In this document: piece by piece, positions 1 to 11,359 of the stretch
How the letters are laid out: the number at the start of each line of letters is the position of its first letter
Position numbering within the stretch: the stretch's first letter is position 1
Assembly: GCA_947683425.1 (NCBI GenBank)
Contig: CANTUQ010000073.1
Coordinates: forward strand, 5,242,501 to 5,306,500
Origin: Excoecaria cochinchinensis
Lineage: Eukaryota; Streptophyta; Magnoliopsida; Malpighiales; Euphorbiaceae
Direction of reading: 5' to 3'
DNA length: 64,000 nt
Translations under genes and position numbers: made by a program
The notes under the pieces: generated by a model
Databases searched by the model: none
What the model was told of the DNA's origin: nothing
Seen by the model: only the letters and a program-made list of their open reading frames with translations

Positions 1-550
1 TGACTTGGTAAGCCGATCCACAATCACCCAAACCGAATCATTCTTCTTCTGGGTCACTGGTAAACCCGACACGAAATCCATGGCAATGTCATCCCACTTC
101 CACTGGGGAATGGATAAAGGAGTGAGCAATCCCGAAGGGACTTGATGCTCAGCCTTTACCTGCTGATAAGTGAGACACCTTGCCACGAATTCCACAATAT
201 CTCTCTTCATTCTAGACCACCAGAAGAATTGCTTCATATCCCGATACATCTTCTCACTACTAGGATGCATAGTAAAGACTATAGTGTGTGCCTCACTCAA
301 AAGCTTCTTCCTTAACTCATCACTCTCGGGCACACACAAACGGTTCCTATACATAAGCACCCCATCCAAAATCGAAAACTCAGACTGCTTACCCTGCTGA
401 ACCTCTTGCAAAACCCGCAACAATCTCAAGTCATCCTCCTGAGCGTCCACAATCGATTGTCTCAAGGTCAGCTTCACTCTCAATTGGGAAATCAAAGCCC
501 CATCTGAATCAAATCTCCACCTGAACCGTCTTAAGAACAAAGCCGAAACC
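1..550 (-). pseudogene. Integrase N-terminal part of chromovirus pol (partial)
   Basis: Translation of the minus strand shows the end of the RNase H (ADALSRK, near 555-575) followed by the integrase linker, an H-H-C-C type zinc-binding stretch (HPSSEKMYRDMK... near 270-220) in which the last Cys appears as Tyr (CLTYQQ), then the start of the catalytic core ending in the VIVDRLTK motif at the window edge. The core's remaining catalytic residues lie outside. The family inserts cDNA into the host genome. Part of the same decayed polyprotein as the RT at 560-2016. Confidence 0.8.
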
Positions 551-555
551 AGCTT

Positions 556-2016
556 CCTACTCAAAGCATCTGCAACCACATTGGCTTTACCCGGATGATA
601 ATCCACAATGCAGTCATAGTCCTTGAATAACTCTAACCATCAGCGCTGTCTCATATTCAACTCCTTCTGCGTGAGGAGATACTTCAAACTCTTATAATCC
701 ATGAAAATCCTACACTTCTTCCCATACAGATAATGCCGCCAAATCTTCAAAGCAAAGATCACAGCTGCCAATTCCAAATCATGTGTCGGATAGTTCTTCT
801 CATGAGGCTTCAACTAATGAGACACATAAGCCACAAATTTACCCTCTTGCATCAACACACATCTGAGTCCAACTCCCGAAGCATCACTGTATATTACAAA
901 CTCTTTACCCGAGATGAGCTGAGTGAGTATAGGAGCTTCAACTAACAATCTCTTCAACTTCTCAAAGCACACTTGGTACTTATTCGACCACTCAAATCTG
1001 ACTCCTTTCGTTAATAATCTGGTCATAGGAGCAGCAATGACTGAAAAACCCTTCACAAACCGATGATAATACCCTGCCAAACCGAGGAATCTCACTTCAG
1101 GAACATTCCTAGGCGCTTTCCAATCCACAATCGCCTCAATCTTAGCCGGATCTACTTGAATACCCTTAGCTGACACAATATGACCCAAGAAAGCCACCTC
1201 TCGAAGCCAAAAGTCACACTTACTGAGATTCGTCAACAAACGGTGTTCCCTCAAAACTTGCAGCACTAACCGAAGATGCTCCTCATGCTCACTCTCATCC
1301 TTTGAGTAAACCAAAATATCATCTATGAACACTACTATAAATCGATCGAGATATGGCCTGAACACTCGGTTCATCAAATCCATAAAAGCCGCAGGTGCAT
1401 TGGTCAACCCGAACGGCATCATAAGGAACTCATAGTGGCCATATCACAACCGAAATGCAGTTTTAACCACATCCGCATCTTGAACTCGCAGCTGATAATA
1501 ACCCGATCGGAGATATATCTTGGAGAAAATACCGACACCTCTAAGCTGATCAAATAAGTCCTCGACTCTAGGCAAAGGATACTTGTTCTTCACTGTGACC
1601 TTATTAATCTGCCTATAGTCCATGCACATCCTCAAGGAACCATCCTTCTTCTTGACAAACAACACCGGAGCTCCCTATGGAGATATGCTGGGTCTAATAA
1701 ATCCCTTATCCAATAACTCTTGTAGCTGAGTCTTGAGTTTCCTTAACTCTACAGGAGCCATTCAATAAGGTGCTTTCGAAATGGGCAAAGTACCCGGCAT
1801 TATCTCTATGGACAACTCCACTTCTCTCTCTGGAGGCAACCCAAGCAACTCACTTGGAAACACATCTCCAAACTCCCTAACAACTAGGATATCCTCAATC
1901 TCAACCTGATCATGCTTAGAATCCAACACCACTGCTAGAAATGCCTCACAACCTTTCCTCATGAACCTCTTAGCTTGCATAGCAGAAATCACATTACTCA
2001 AGGAACTCGAACCCAA
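556..2016 (-). pseudogene. Reverse transcriptase and RNase H of chromovirus pol
   Basis: The RT shows, in order, KKKDGSLRMCMDYRQIN, PLPRVEDLFDQL, MMPFGLTNAPAAFMDLMN, the catalytic FIDDILVYS box (near 1315) and the FLGHIVSAKGIQVDP thumb motif, followed by an RNase H (VIYSDASGVG, then ADALSRK near 560). These copy element RNA into DNA and degrade the template. The frame is broken by in-frame stops at about 1760, 1675, 1447, 815 and 640; where the expected residue is evident these are CGA-to-TGA, CAG-to-TAG or TGG-to-TAG changes. A frameshift near 2005 separates it from gag-protease. Not functional. Confidence 0.9.
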
Positions 2017-3650
2017 ACTTTAACCACAACAGAAGACTGGTCTCTATCTCGCAACACAACCACTTTCCTGTGACAATCAACCACTGCCCGATGCTTACTC
2101 AACCAATCCATACCCAAGATCAGATCAAACTCCTGAAACGGCAACTCAATCAAATCCGCAGAAAATTCAACACCTTGAACCAAAAGAGGACAATTCCTAT
2201 ACACTCTACTCACATTGACACTATGCCCTAAGGGACTGGTCACACAAACCTCATAATCTAACTGATCAACATCATGCAACTTATCAAATAACTTATCCGT
2301 GCACAAATAAGAGTGTGTGAAACCAGGGTCAATTAGAGCATAAATCTCAGTGTCAAGGAGTAGGAACTTACCTGAAATCACATCCGGAGCATCCTGCTCA
2401 TCCCGAGCTCTCATAGCATATGCTCTAGCAGGAACCGTCAAGGGACGATCAACCGACTCTGATGGAGCTCCCTCTTTAGGCCGACCACCTCGACCTCTAC
2501 CTCGGCCTCTACCTCGACTGGCTTGCGGTGCATTCGAACCCACTCTACTAGCCTCACACTGATCACCAGAAGCCTCACTCAACTTCGGACAGTTAGCTAA
2601 ATAGTGATTAGTGCTCCCACATCGGAAATAACCACCCGTGAGCCACCTACACTCACCTCGATGGCGCCTGCTGCAATGAGAACACTCAGGTAATGCCTCA
2701 GTCCTATTACCAGAACCACCTCTGCCCGCACTAGACCCCATGGCAGAACCTTGCCTCCTACCTCTCGAAGCAGGACCTGAGGAAGACTCATCATGCGGGT
2801 TCCTAGACCTCTTTCCCGAAGATGATGATGATCCTCCATGAGGGGGATTCCTTCTCTGAGCCCTCTCTCTTAAGACCGATTCAGATCTCTCGGCCCGCAC
2901 TGCTGCCTGAATAATCTGATAATACCCAATACTCGGAGTACTCATCAATAAAATCAGTATAGCCCTCAAGGACTCATTCAAACCAGTCTCAAAATGCCTA
3001 CACCTAAACTCCTTTGTCAGAACACCTTCTGGAGCATACTTAGAAAGAGGGTTGAACTCTTTCTCAAACTCCAAAATAGTCATAGCCCTCTGCTTCAAAC
3101 TTAAGAACTGAGTCCATTTAGCATCCTTGTAAGCCCTAGTCACATACTTATTGGTAAACTCCTGCTCAAAAAACTCCCAAGTGACCGGGTCAGGAAGCTA
3201 GGGATGCCTACGGACCAACTTCCACCAATCGTAGGCGGATCCCTAAAGCAATGCCACAACGCATTCCACTTGCCTATCAGGAGGGCACCGAATCTCATCC
3301 AGAACATGCTCTACCTTCTCAATCCATTTCTTAGCCTACTCAGATTCATCCAGACTAGTCCCATAAAAATCCTCCGCACCAGCTTTCCTCATGCTCTCTA
3401 AAGGGGTTCTCGGAGCGGTCACTCTCTCTAAGACTTGAGCCATGTCCTGAGAAATCTTCAATATTGCCTCAAAGGGCATGGCTGCGGCCTCAGGCTGAAC
3501 CCTAGGTGTTTGAACCGAAATAGACACTGAAGGATCTACTGCTTGAGGATTCACACTTTTAGCGGACCCCTCAAGCGCCCACGCACCGAATCGAAATCCA
3601 TCTAAAACAAACATAAGAACAACCGCATCAGCCAACATTGCCCTAGACAT
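1998..3650 (-). pseudogene. gag and aspartic protease of chromovirus
   Basis: The first ATG below the primer site is at 3650 (MSRAMLADAVV). The gag shows the usual core (KKWIEKVEHVLDEI, AYDWWK, TWEFFEQEF, EFEKEFNPLSKYAPE) and then a basic linker rich in S, G and R. A CCHC zinc knuckle (YFRCGSTNHYLANCP) follows near 2620-2580. The aspartic protease then reads ALIDPGFTHSYL, where the family normally has D-x-G-S/A-T. In-frame stops lie at about 3340, 3280 and 3200 (ESE*AKKW, ALL*GSAYDWW, RRHP*LPDP). Gag packages element RNA; the protease matures the polyprotein. Dead copy. Confidence 0.88.
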
Positions 3651-3689
3651 ATATCTATGCACAATAACACCCAAAAATGCCTAAACTAG

Positions 3690-3701
3690 GCTCTGATACC
3701 A
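3690..3701 (-). other. Primer binding site, initiator Met tRNA type
   Basis: On the minus strand TGGTATCAGAGC lies 5 bases inside the LTR end. It is complementary to the 3' end of plant initiator Met tRNA, which primes minus-strand DNA synthesis. It fixes the element's orientation and its LTR boundary. Confidence 0.93.
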
Positions 3702-4114
3702 AAAACTGTAACACCCCCTACCCATACGTAGGAGAACCCATCCGCAACGGGGTGAGAATTCGTATGAGCAAGGGTGTCACCAAATAAATTGATACTATAA
3801 CATTCATCCACATATAATAAATATACATATATACAGTGGAATTAAAACTTTAAAACCAAATTGATCATTCATTCATAGATGCAATAATAATATTCATTAC
3901 ATAACTGTTCTGATATTATCAAAATAATTACATCTCTCAAGATTACAATGCGAAAGCTGAACAAAAGACTAAATACAATGAGAGTTCACTATTACAAAAA
4001 GAATCATAATACAAAAACTAAGTCCTAACATCAATCCCTATGTGTTAGCTTGACTTGTGGCGACTCTCCCAAAAGCTATACACCTTTCGCACCTGTACGG
4101 ATGAAACACCCATG

Positions 4115-4132
4115 CTAAGCGATAACGCTTAG
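4115..4132. other. Conserved stem-loop in chromovirus LTR
   Basis: CTAAGCG-ATAA-CGCTTAG, a 7-bp perfect stem with a 4-base loop. The counterpart in the 3' LTR of element C (27854-27871) keeps the stem with one mismatch, and solo LTR E keeps half of it near 55913-55925. In all three it sits beside a CCTCCCC-type pyrimidine run. Confidence 0.6.
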
Positions 4133-4724
4133 TGGGGAAACAAACAACAATAATATGGACGGCCATTCACAATGGTCGTTAAGGTAGATCACATACTTAT
4201 TGGCATATGCTGATAATCATATGAGTTATAATCATAATCGAGTTACATTCATATGCTAATTGATTCATATGCTCATAATTAGAGTCATTCAGATTCACAT
4301 ACTTATAATCATAGTCATTCGGATTCACATTCTGATAACACAATGAAATATAACACCTGCTGACTTACAGTAGTGGATAACGAGTGAACGCATGGCGGTA
4401 CCTTACGGGTATGAATCGAAAAGCAACATTACATTTTTCTCATTTCAAAACATTTTACGGAGGGGACCTTAAACAAGATCCAAACACATTGAGGTTTGTA
4501 AGGAACCAAACAGGTACTTGATCAGGGTCCAAACGGAACTGAGGGCAGCAGCTACTGAACTCTATTAGGCATGCCTAACTATCCACTTGTTTGACTCTAG
4601 TAGGTCATGCATAATTCATCAAATCACATTTATATAATTCATAAAATTATCCATTCATAATACTAAAAGCATCACAAGTTCGAAAACTAAACATCAAAAA
4701 TCCCAAAAGAAAACTCAAATTGAA

Positions 4725-5060
4725 GCCATGGGTATCGCGCTCGCGATAGAGACAAAACTGGCCCCAGGTCGCGATCACGGCAGTCTTCGCGCTCATGTGG
4801 AGACAGAAGCAAATCTCACTGTCGTGCTCGCGATAGTGAGCGGCCAGCAAAAGCTGTTGGGCTTGCGCATAGGCGCCCGCTCCTGACAGGGGACTGTCCA
4901 AATCCGCTCGGCAGTTGAGCGCTCTGTCGCGCTCGCGACAGCGAGCTCTCACTGCGATCGGCTCGGCAACCTAAATCTGCTCGGCCACGCTCAAGGGCTG
5001 AATTCACTAAGCTCTATTGCGACCTTGTGACAGTGTCATACTCGCGATAGAGTCGTGATT
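4725..5060. repeat. CpG-dense palindromic block in the LTR
   Basis: A GC-rich island within an AT-rich LTR, made of repeated TCGCGA / CGCGAC motifs in both orientations. The clearest unit is the palindrome CTGTCGCG-CT-CGCGACAG at 4924-4941. The ORFs that cross it on the minus strand have no recognisable protein character and are not counted as genes. Confidence 0.7.
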
Positions 5061-5813
5061 TCCAACTCTTACGCGAAAATCTACAGAAAATCACACTGCC
5101 AAATCACCCAAACCTCCAATCTCAAACACAAATCAATCCAAATTTCTTCTTACCTCAAATCAACCTTCCCATCATCATAAATAACATAACACACAACTTT
5201 TACAATAATTAACACAATAAAAATCATGAATTAACATAATCAAACTCCTCAAAGGTGATAAACCCAGAAAATTGCAATAAAGTTCATCAAACTTAAAATT
5301 TGCTTCAATAACTCATCATTCATGCATCACAACTTAAATCAAACCAAAACCCATAACATTTGCACTAACATAAGCCTCATCAAATCTCAAATTTTCAGAA
5401 AAATCATCCAACATACCAAATCACAAAAAAATGCACAAATTCAATTAAATTCCCAAACCTGAAAATTCCTATGCTCCTAGTTGCAAGCTCCGCTCCCACT
5501 TGCCTTCTCTTTCCCCTTGGGATCACGAGTAAGCACTTCTAAACCGGGAAACCCAAGAACCAAACAAACACACAAAAATCCTAGATTAAGAACACATCTA
5601 ACAAAACAAGAGAAAAGATGAAGAAGAAGAGAAAACCCACTAACTTACCAATAAGGCTCTTGAGAATTACCAAGATCCACCAATAAGATAGCTAAGAAGA
5701 GAAAGAATCAAGGTGTAACAAGAGGAAGAGGAAGAAAGAAGAAGTAAAGGAGGGAAGGAGGAAGAGAACGGGAGAGCTAGGGCAGAATTCTGCTCTCTCT
5801 TTCTCTCTCCTCT

Positions 5814-5824
5814 CCTTATATACC
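5814..5824 (-). promoter_or_regulatory. Probable LTR TATA box
   Basis: Minus strand GGTATATAAGG, followed by a purine-rich (GA) leader, in the first 320 bases of the 2.4-kb LTR in element orientation. Position and context fit the LTR promoter that would start the genomic RNA. Confidence 0.55.
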
Positions 5825-6131
5825 CCTTCTTAATTTGCCTTGCCACATGTCACCTTGAGATTGGTGGGTTTTGATAATTCACACCCTACAACAAAGCAAG
5901 ACACTACACACAAGACTAACCCTAACTAATTCACATACTACTCCCCTATGAGCATGCACACACACTAACAAGACCCATACTCACACACACTAATATCATA
6001 CATGCACCCACACTCTAATAAAGCCCACACAATATTCATATAACCCAAAATACCCTTAACATATGCCAAAACACTCACACATGCACACAAACACATGGAT
6101 CAAACTACTAGGGGGAAAACGGGGTGTGACA

Positions 6132-7094
6132 CCACCTCTGTCGATCAAGCCGCTAATCCTCTATTTAGCAATTGAAAGCATCTCAGTAGGTGCCATGATA
6201 GCTCAAGAAGATGAGTTTAGGGTAGAATATGCAGTCTACTATCTTAGTAAAAGGTTCCTCCCTTATGAGGCCGGGTATGTTGAAGTCGAGAAGATTTGTT
6301 TAGCGATAATTTAGGCCTCGAAGAAGCTGAGATACTATTTCCACTCATTCAGGGTTCAGGCAGTTGCTAAACAGAATCCTCTGAGATATCTTCAGGAAGT
6401 GCCTTTTTTGCTAGGAAAGATGGGTAGGTGGTTAATGCTACTCCAAGAGTTCAATATAGAATACATCACTAGGAAAACCATTTAAGGGAGAGCTATAGCT
6501 GAATTCCTAGCTGATCACCCCATTGAAGGAGACCAGGTCGACTACAACTTCCCAGATAAAGATGTCATGGCCATTAAAGTTCAAGGAAGGCAGATGTATT
6601 TTGACGGAGCAGTTAATAACAAGGAGGCAGATGTTGGGATCATTCTGATGATCCCGAATGGTGAAAAGTTACCACTAGCTAAGAAGCTGAGATATAAAGC
6701 TACTAACAACGAATTCGAGTACGAAGCATGCATTTTTGGTTTGGAGGCTCTTTTGGCCCTAGGGGCAAAGTCTGCAGAGGGATTTGGAGATTTATCTTTG
6801 GTGGTCCATTAGATTCGAGGAGAATGGTCCATTAAAAAAGAAAGATTGGTACCACATGTTAAGCACCTCCACATGTTAAGCTGTCGGTTTGAAACTTGCA
6901 CTTTCCATTTCGTCCTTAGAGATGAGAATCAGTTGGCTGATGCCCTTGCAACTCTGGCATCCATGTGGGATAACCCGGAAGGAATGGTTATAAAGCCCGT
7001 GCTGATCTCAAGTTCGCAAAGGTCTTACTTTGAATGTGAACAGTTGATGGATGTCGAATTCACTGATAGAAATCCTTGGTACTATAATGTTTAG
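6132..7094 (+). pseudogene. RT-linked RNase H plus second (Tat-type) RNase H
   Basis: The first part reads PLSIKPLILYLAIESISVGA...AVYYLSKRF, the RNase H joined to RT in Ty3 pol. From about 6590 the sequence MYFDGAVNNKEADVGIIL...ATNNEFEYEACIFGLEALLALG is a second RNase H domain, with D and E of its active site visible, ending in DENQLADALATLASM near 6960. Two RNase H domains in tandem mark the Tat lineage. In-frame stops occur at about 6313 (expected Trp), 6482 and 6810 (CAG to TAG). The left end is cut by the chromovirus LTR. Confidence 0.88.
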
Positions 7095-8321
7095 AATTAC
7101 CTGGAGAGGTCAGTATTCTTGGAAGAGGCTTCTGAAAAGGATCAAAGAATGATCGAAAAATTGTCCAATCAGTTTCTCGGTGTGGATGGTATACTATACC
7201 AGAGACAAGTAGATGACATTCGGTTAAGATGCATAGCAGAGAAAGAAGATAAGAAGGTTATGGAAGAAGTCCATACCGGTATTTATGGAGATCACATGAA
7301 TGGCTTATCCTTAGCAAAGAAAATCATGCTCCAAGGGTTCTATTGGATCACTATAGATACAGACTGTTCAAAGTTTGTAAAATAATATCAGCTGTGCTAA
7401 CAGTATGCAGATTCAAGGCATATGTCAGTGTCAGAACTACGTAACTTATTCTCGCCATGGCCATTTGCAGCTTGGGGGATAGATATTATGGGGGAGATAC
7501 GCCTTACTGCCTCTAATGGGCACATGTTCATTATAGTCGCCATTAATTACTTTACTAAATGGGTTGAGGCTAAATCTTTTAAGAATGTAGATGCCCGAGA
7601 CATGGCCAGATTTATTGAGCTGAATTTAGTATGTAAGTACGGCCTCCCACATCATATCGTGGCTAATAATGGGGTACAATTCTTAGCTAAAACTAAACGG
7701 GTACTGCAGTAGTATGGAATACAGAACAATAAGTCCTCCCCTTACCGACCTCAAACTAATGGAGCAGTTAAAGCAGCTAACAAGAATGTCAAGAAAATTT
7801 TAGCTAAAATGGTACAAAATTACAAAGACTGGGCGAAAAAGTTACCTTTTGCACTATGGGGCTACAGAACTACCATCAGAAGATCGACAGGCACGATGCC
7901 ATTTTCTTTAGTATATGGAACAGAGGCCATTCTCCCAGTTAAAATTGAGCTCAGGTCTCTAAGAGTGGTTATGGAAGCTAAAATTTCAGAAGCAGAATGG
8001 GCGCAACAACGATTACTGCAGTTGAACCTGCTGGATGAGGGTAGGTTGTGAGCTTATTATCACAACCAAGTCTACCAAAAGAGGTTAGCCTGGTCATTCG
8101 GTAAGAAGGTTAGGAAGCACCCGCTGAAAGAAGAAGGACTAGTCTTCAAGCAGATGAGGCCAGGAGTACCAGACATTTGGGGGAAATTTAAGCCAACATG
8201 GGAAGTTTTATTTGTGCTAAAGAGGCTGTTGTCGAAAGGAGCAGCAATTTAAACAGATGGCGATGGGAATGAGTTCAAGGAGTCGGTCAACGTTGACAGA
8301 TTAAAGAGGTTCCATGGCTAA
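7095..8321 (+). pseudogene. Tat integrase with catalytic residues replaced
   Basis: The zinc-binding region (HTGIYGDHMNG...DTDCSKFV...YQLCQQY) is followed by the core starting AAWGIDIMG, which holds the first catalytic Asp. At the second position the expected D-N-G appears as N-N-G (IVANNGVQF, near 7660), and at the third the expected Glu of NGAVEAANKN-type motifs is Lys (NGAVKAANKN, near 7760). So two of the three catalytic residues are lost. In-frame stops at about 7094, 7383, 7395, 7711, 8049 and 8250. The C-terminal domain (GKFKPTWEVLFVLK) ends near 8320. Confidence 0.87.
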
Positions 8322-8704
8322 AGACCAAAAATCAAAAGAAGGGAATAAATGCCCTGCGGGTCGAAAATCGAAAAAAGGCAGCTATTCTAAAATTGGGCGC
8401 CCTGTCAGGGTGAAAAATGAAAAAAGGCACTCTGGGCAAAAATTAAGGGCTGAGAGAAAATATTCAATCATGAAAACCCGAGAGGGCTGATTGATAACAG
8501 GAGCCTGACGCTCGTAAGATTTATTCTAAGTTAAGTGTATCTTGTGTTTTTGAATTTTCTGTCAATAAATGATCATGTGCAATGAAATCATATAGAAATG
8601 TCCATAAATTTGCAATAAAGGACTTAGCTTGCACTTTTAATGATTGTCTAGTTCTTTTACAAAAAAGAAAAATATATTGTCCTTTGTAATCTAAAAACTA
8701 TTCT
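8322..8704 (+). other. Spacer between pol and the antisense ORF
   Basis: Non-coding on inspection. It holds short repeats of an AAAAATTGGGCGC/CTGTCAGGGTGAAAAATG type and a GATTGATAACAGGAGC stretch that recurs at about 52705-52730 in element B, which supports a common origin of the two elements. Confidence 0.6.
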
Positions 8705-10070
8705 TTACTGCATTCGCTCAGTTAGATGTTTAAGCCAACTGATCCTGTTGTCGACGACAGGGCTAGCCACCCACTTTTTATACTCCGATGAGCTAGTAAA
8801 ATCAGAATCCTCAGCCCTCGGAATAGTCGTATTCAAGGATAGTTGCGCCCAAAGTTTGCAGTAGCTAGTAATAAATGCCGAAGATAAGATTCCACCATGA
8901 AAAGCTAGCGGTAGATTCACAATGGTCTGACACCTTACAAACTGACAAATGCAACGGGCTGTGTTGCAAACGGAGGCCCTGTAAAGCCCACACAATGGGA
9001 CACACACCTGAAGGTCCGTCCTGAGTCACGTAGTCAAGACATATCCAGGGACTCATGAAGCTGATATCTCCATCTGCCAATGTGGCTATCCATATGAAGC
9101 CTTCATAAGGAGATTCGAACTGATATGTCCGCTGTTGAAGGAAAAAATGCACCAGTGAGTATGCATTGATCACCCTAGGAGGGGGTTCTGTCAATAACCT
9201 TAACTTCTCCTATAGCCACACCTAGAAAAAAATACAATTATAAATAAATAAATAAAAAGAGAGAGAGATAGAAAAGCTGCTGGAATGAGTTCGATCCATT
9301 CCAGGCAAAAATAAAGCACCGGGTTATGTGAAAATCCCTAATGGGACTCATTTTTCGATAAAAAAAATTAGTGTGAAAGCCCACAAGGGGCGTACCACCT
9401 TTAAAAATAATGACATAGGTTACCTGGAGTAATAAGAGACTCCCGGTCATAAAGGCGGTAGAGTCAGTGCAAAGTGCGTCCAAGCCAATTATCGTCTCGG
9501 CTAAAATGACTGGAAAAGGGGTCAGCCTGCGATGAATGCCATCTACAATGCTAAACAATCGATAGTCGCCGAATGGTTCGTCTGAGGGCACCAGCAGGTA
9601 TCTGGATAAGCATATCAGTAAAACTATACTAACTCGATAGGTAGGCACACCTAAAAAGTCACTGAGTGCATCAAATATGGGCTCTAAGGAAAAGAAATCC
9701 CCTCTAGGAACTAGTCGAGCATCCTCAGAGGGTGATATGTCCAAGACAAAGGCCACATCCCTAAGCTGATACGGTCCATAACTTGGAACACAAGGAAGGG
9801 TACCAGGAGAAAACCTTACATTAGTAATTGCAGCAAATTCTCCGGCCAAGAGACACAGTTCTTGGTGAGTAAACTGAAAAACATGAAATCGGGGATCACA
9901 ATAGCGGATGGCAGCCAATAAAAGGTCTCGGTCTAACTTGATCCTTCTCAAAAGTCTTAGACTTGAATAAGGGGCTAAAGCGCCAGTTTCCCAGGTTTTG
10001 GGATCATCCAGGAATCGGCGCAGTTTATTAAGGAGAGGCGTTGATATATTCGATAGCTGGACATGAAATA
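8705..10070 (-). pseudogene. Antisense extra ORF of Tat element A, plant-mobile-domain-like
   Basis: An uninterrupted minus-strand frame of 237 codons (9951-9238) extends upstream without a stop to about 10060 (STPLLNKLRRFLDDPKTWET) and is followed by two shorter frames down to 8705. The region DRDLLLAAIRYCDPRFHVFQF then ELCLLAGEFAAITNVRFSPG resembles the N-terminus of plant mobile domain (PMD) or DUF7745 proteins; the family assignment is from memory of the pattern and is not certain. At least one frameshift (near 9010-9190) breaks the C-terminal part. The ORF runs opposite to pol, between integrase and 3' LTR, where Tat elements are known to carry antisense ORFs. Homologous DNA occurs in element B (52660-53660). 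Function unknown. Confidence 0.6.
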
Positions 10071-10500
10071 AATAAGTTGGATAAGTAAAAAGAGAAAATA
10101 AACTAAAAGGAAAAAAGATAAAAGAAAATACCTAGTTGAGAGCTCTGGCCCAAAGAAAAGAAAGTGACATGGAAAGCAAAGAGGAGAAAAATCTGTTTAG
10201 GGGCAAATAGAGGAACCATTCTGGTCCGTCTTAAAAAATTAGATCACTTTTTCGTACATTTTTAGACTCATGCATTCCCACCAGCATAGCTTATTTTTTT
10301 TTATTTTGTATATATATAATTTGTTTGCAGGAAAATGCTCAATAAACGGCGTCAATGGCAAAAATTGAACTCAAGAATATATTAAGGGAGTAAAATAAAT
10401 AAATAAATAAATAATCCTTGTGGTTGAAAAAAAAAAGTATGCCTAGCTAGCAGCACCTCGAGTGGCTGAGGTGCAGCCTTGAGGCCGCACCTTGAGGAGG

Positions 10501-10508
10501 TATAAAAA
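10501..10508 (+). promoter_or_regulatory. Internal TATA box upstream of the sense extra ORF
   Basis: TATAAAAA directly follows a GC-rich stretch (GAGGCCGCACCTTGAGGAGG, 10481-10500) and precedes a long CT-rich leader with no early stop to transcription signals. It lies inside the element, 850 bases before the ATG of the extra ORF, so it would drive a subgenomic transcript. Inference from sequence only. Confidence 0.45.
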
Positions 10509-10747
10509 CCTCCTCATTTGGCCGGCCACCAAAGCCTCTCTTCTCTTTCTTTTTTCACTTTTCTTTGCGTTATTGCTCACCTGTTTTCTCTCTTGCCTTA
10601 ATTCAATTTTTGGTCATTTCTTTTCCATTTGTGATCCGTTTTGTGCATCATTCACGCCAAAACAATCCTTATTCAGCTGCCTTCGAAGTGATCTAATTTT
10701 TTTAGAGTTCCTCTATCCTTTTTAGTAGTGAATATTTCGCCCACCAG

Positions 10748-11358
10748 GTTAGTTTTTGTTTGCATTTCTTTTTCTATTCTATTTTATACATTTTTTATTA
10801 TTATTATTCGTTGTAAATAGGCAGAGTATGATAAATCAAAAAAAAAAATGGAGAAACGCATACCTTGTTCATTGCCCACGTAAACCAGTGGAGAAAGAAA
10901 AGGAAAAATGAAGTAAAAATGATGAAAAATGTGTATATGTAGTAATGTAATAGAAATAAAGTATTTATGTAAAGTTTCTTATTATGCAACTAGGTACTAT
11001 TCCTTTTCTTTTTATTGCTTATTTAGATTATCAGTAAAAATAATATGTACAAATGCAAATAAGTAAAAATTATACCAATAGTTGTTATTTTGTTTAATAA
11101 AGAGCGCGTGGAGTTATATGCTTGTAATATGCAAAATGTATATAATTGGGATATTGAGATTGGTTGTCTAGGGCCTAAACCCTATTCGAACTTGTTGTGT
11201 GTATACAGAAAATTTGGCGTATTTCAGTTAAAATGCTGTCCAAATTTTCTTAGATTTGTAGCATAGAAAAATTAATTTAACATAGCAAAATAATCGATAA
11301 AATAATACTGATTAATTTATCTTGCACACTTCCATAAACTAACTATCAATTTTTTCAG
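10748..11358 (+). other. Putative 5'-UTR intron of the sense extra ORF
   Basis: Donor CAG^GTTAGT at 10747/10748 and acceptor TTTTTTCAG^G at 11358/11359, followed within one base by the ATG at 11360 of the extra ORF. The 611-base span is AT-rich, as plant introns are, and contains no credible ORF. Splice sites are predicted by eye. Confidence 0.45.
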
Positions 11359-11359
11359 G

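Larger units (their letters stand above)
1..6131 (-). mobile_element. Ty3/gypsy chromovirus (Tekay/Del-like), 5' part; cut by window edge
   Basis: Read on the minus strand the order is 5' LTR (6131-3707), initiator-Met primer site, gag with zinc knuckle, protease, RT, RNase H and the start of integrase, which leaves the window at base 1. This domain order, the Met-type primer site and the long LTR starting TGTCACACCCCG fit the Tekay/Del branch of chromoviruses. The chromodomain and 3' LTR would lie outside. The right LTR edge abuts Tat pol sequence (CCACC onward), so this element is inserted in Tat element A; the matching target duplication would be left of the window. Many in-frame stops and at least one frameshift show it is dead. 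Confidence 0.9.
3707..6131 (-). repeat. 5' LTR of the left chromovirus (2.4 kb)
   Basis: Bounded by TGTAACACCCCCTAC on the plus strand at 3707 and ...ACGGGGTGTGACA at 6131, giving the TG...CA ends expected of an LTR, with the Met primer site just inside. It has an AT-rich body with a CpG-dense block at about 4725-5060 that contains CG palindromes, a stem-loop at 4115-4132, and a TATA box at 5814-5824. The same end sequences occur in the solo LTR at 16386-17473, so they are one family. Confidence 0.9.

Noticed and set aside
4647..5007. Minus-strand ORFs with Cys/Arg-rich content
   Set aside because: Located in the CpG-dense palindromic block of an LTR; compositional artefact.
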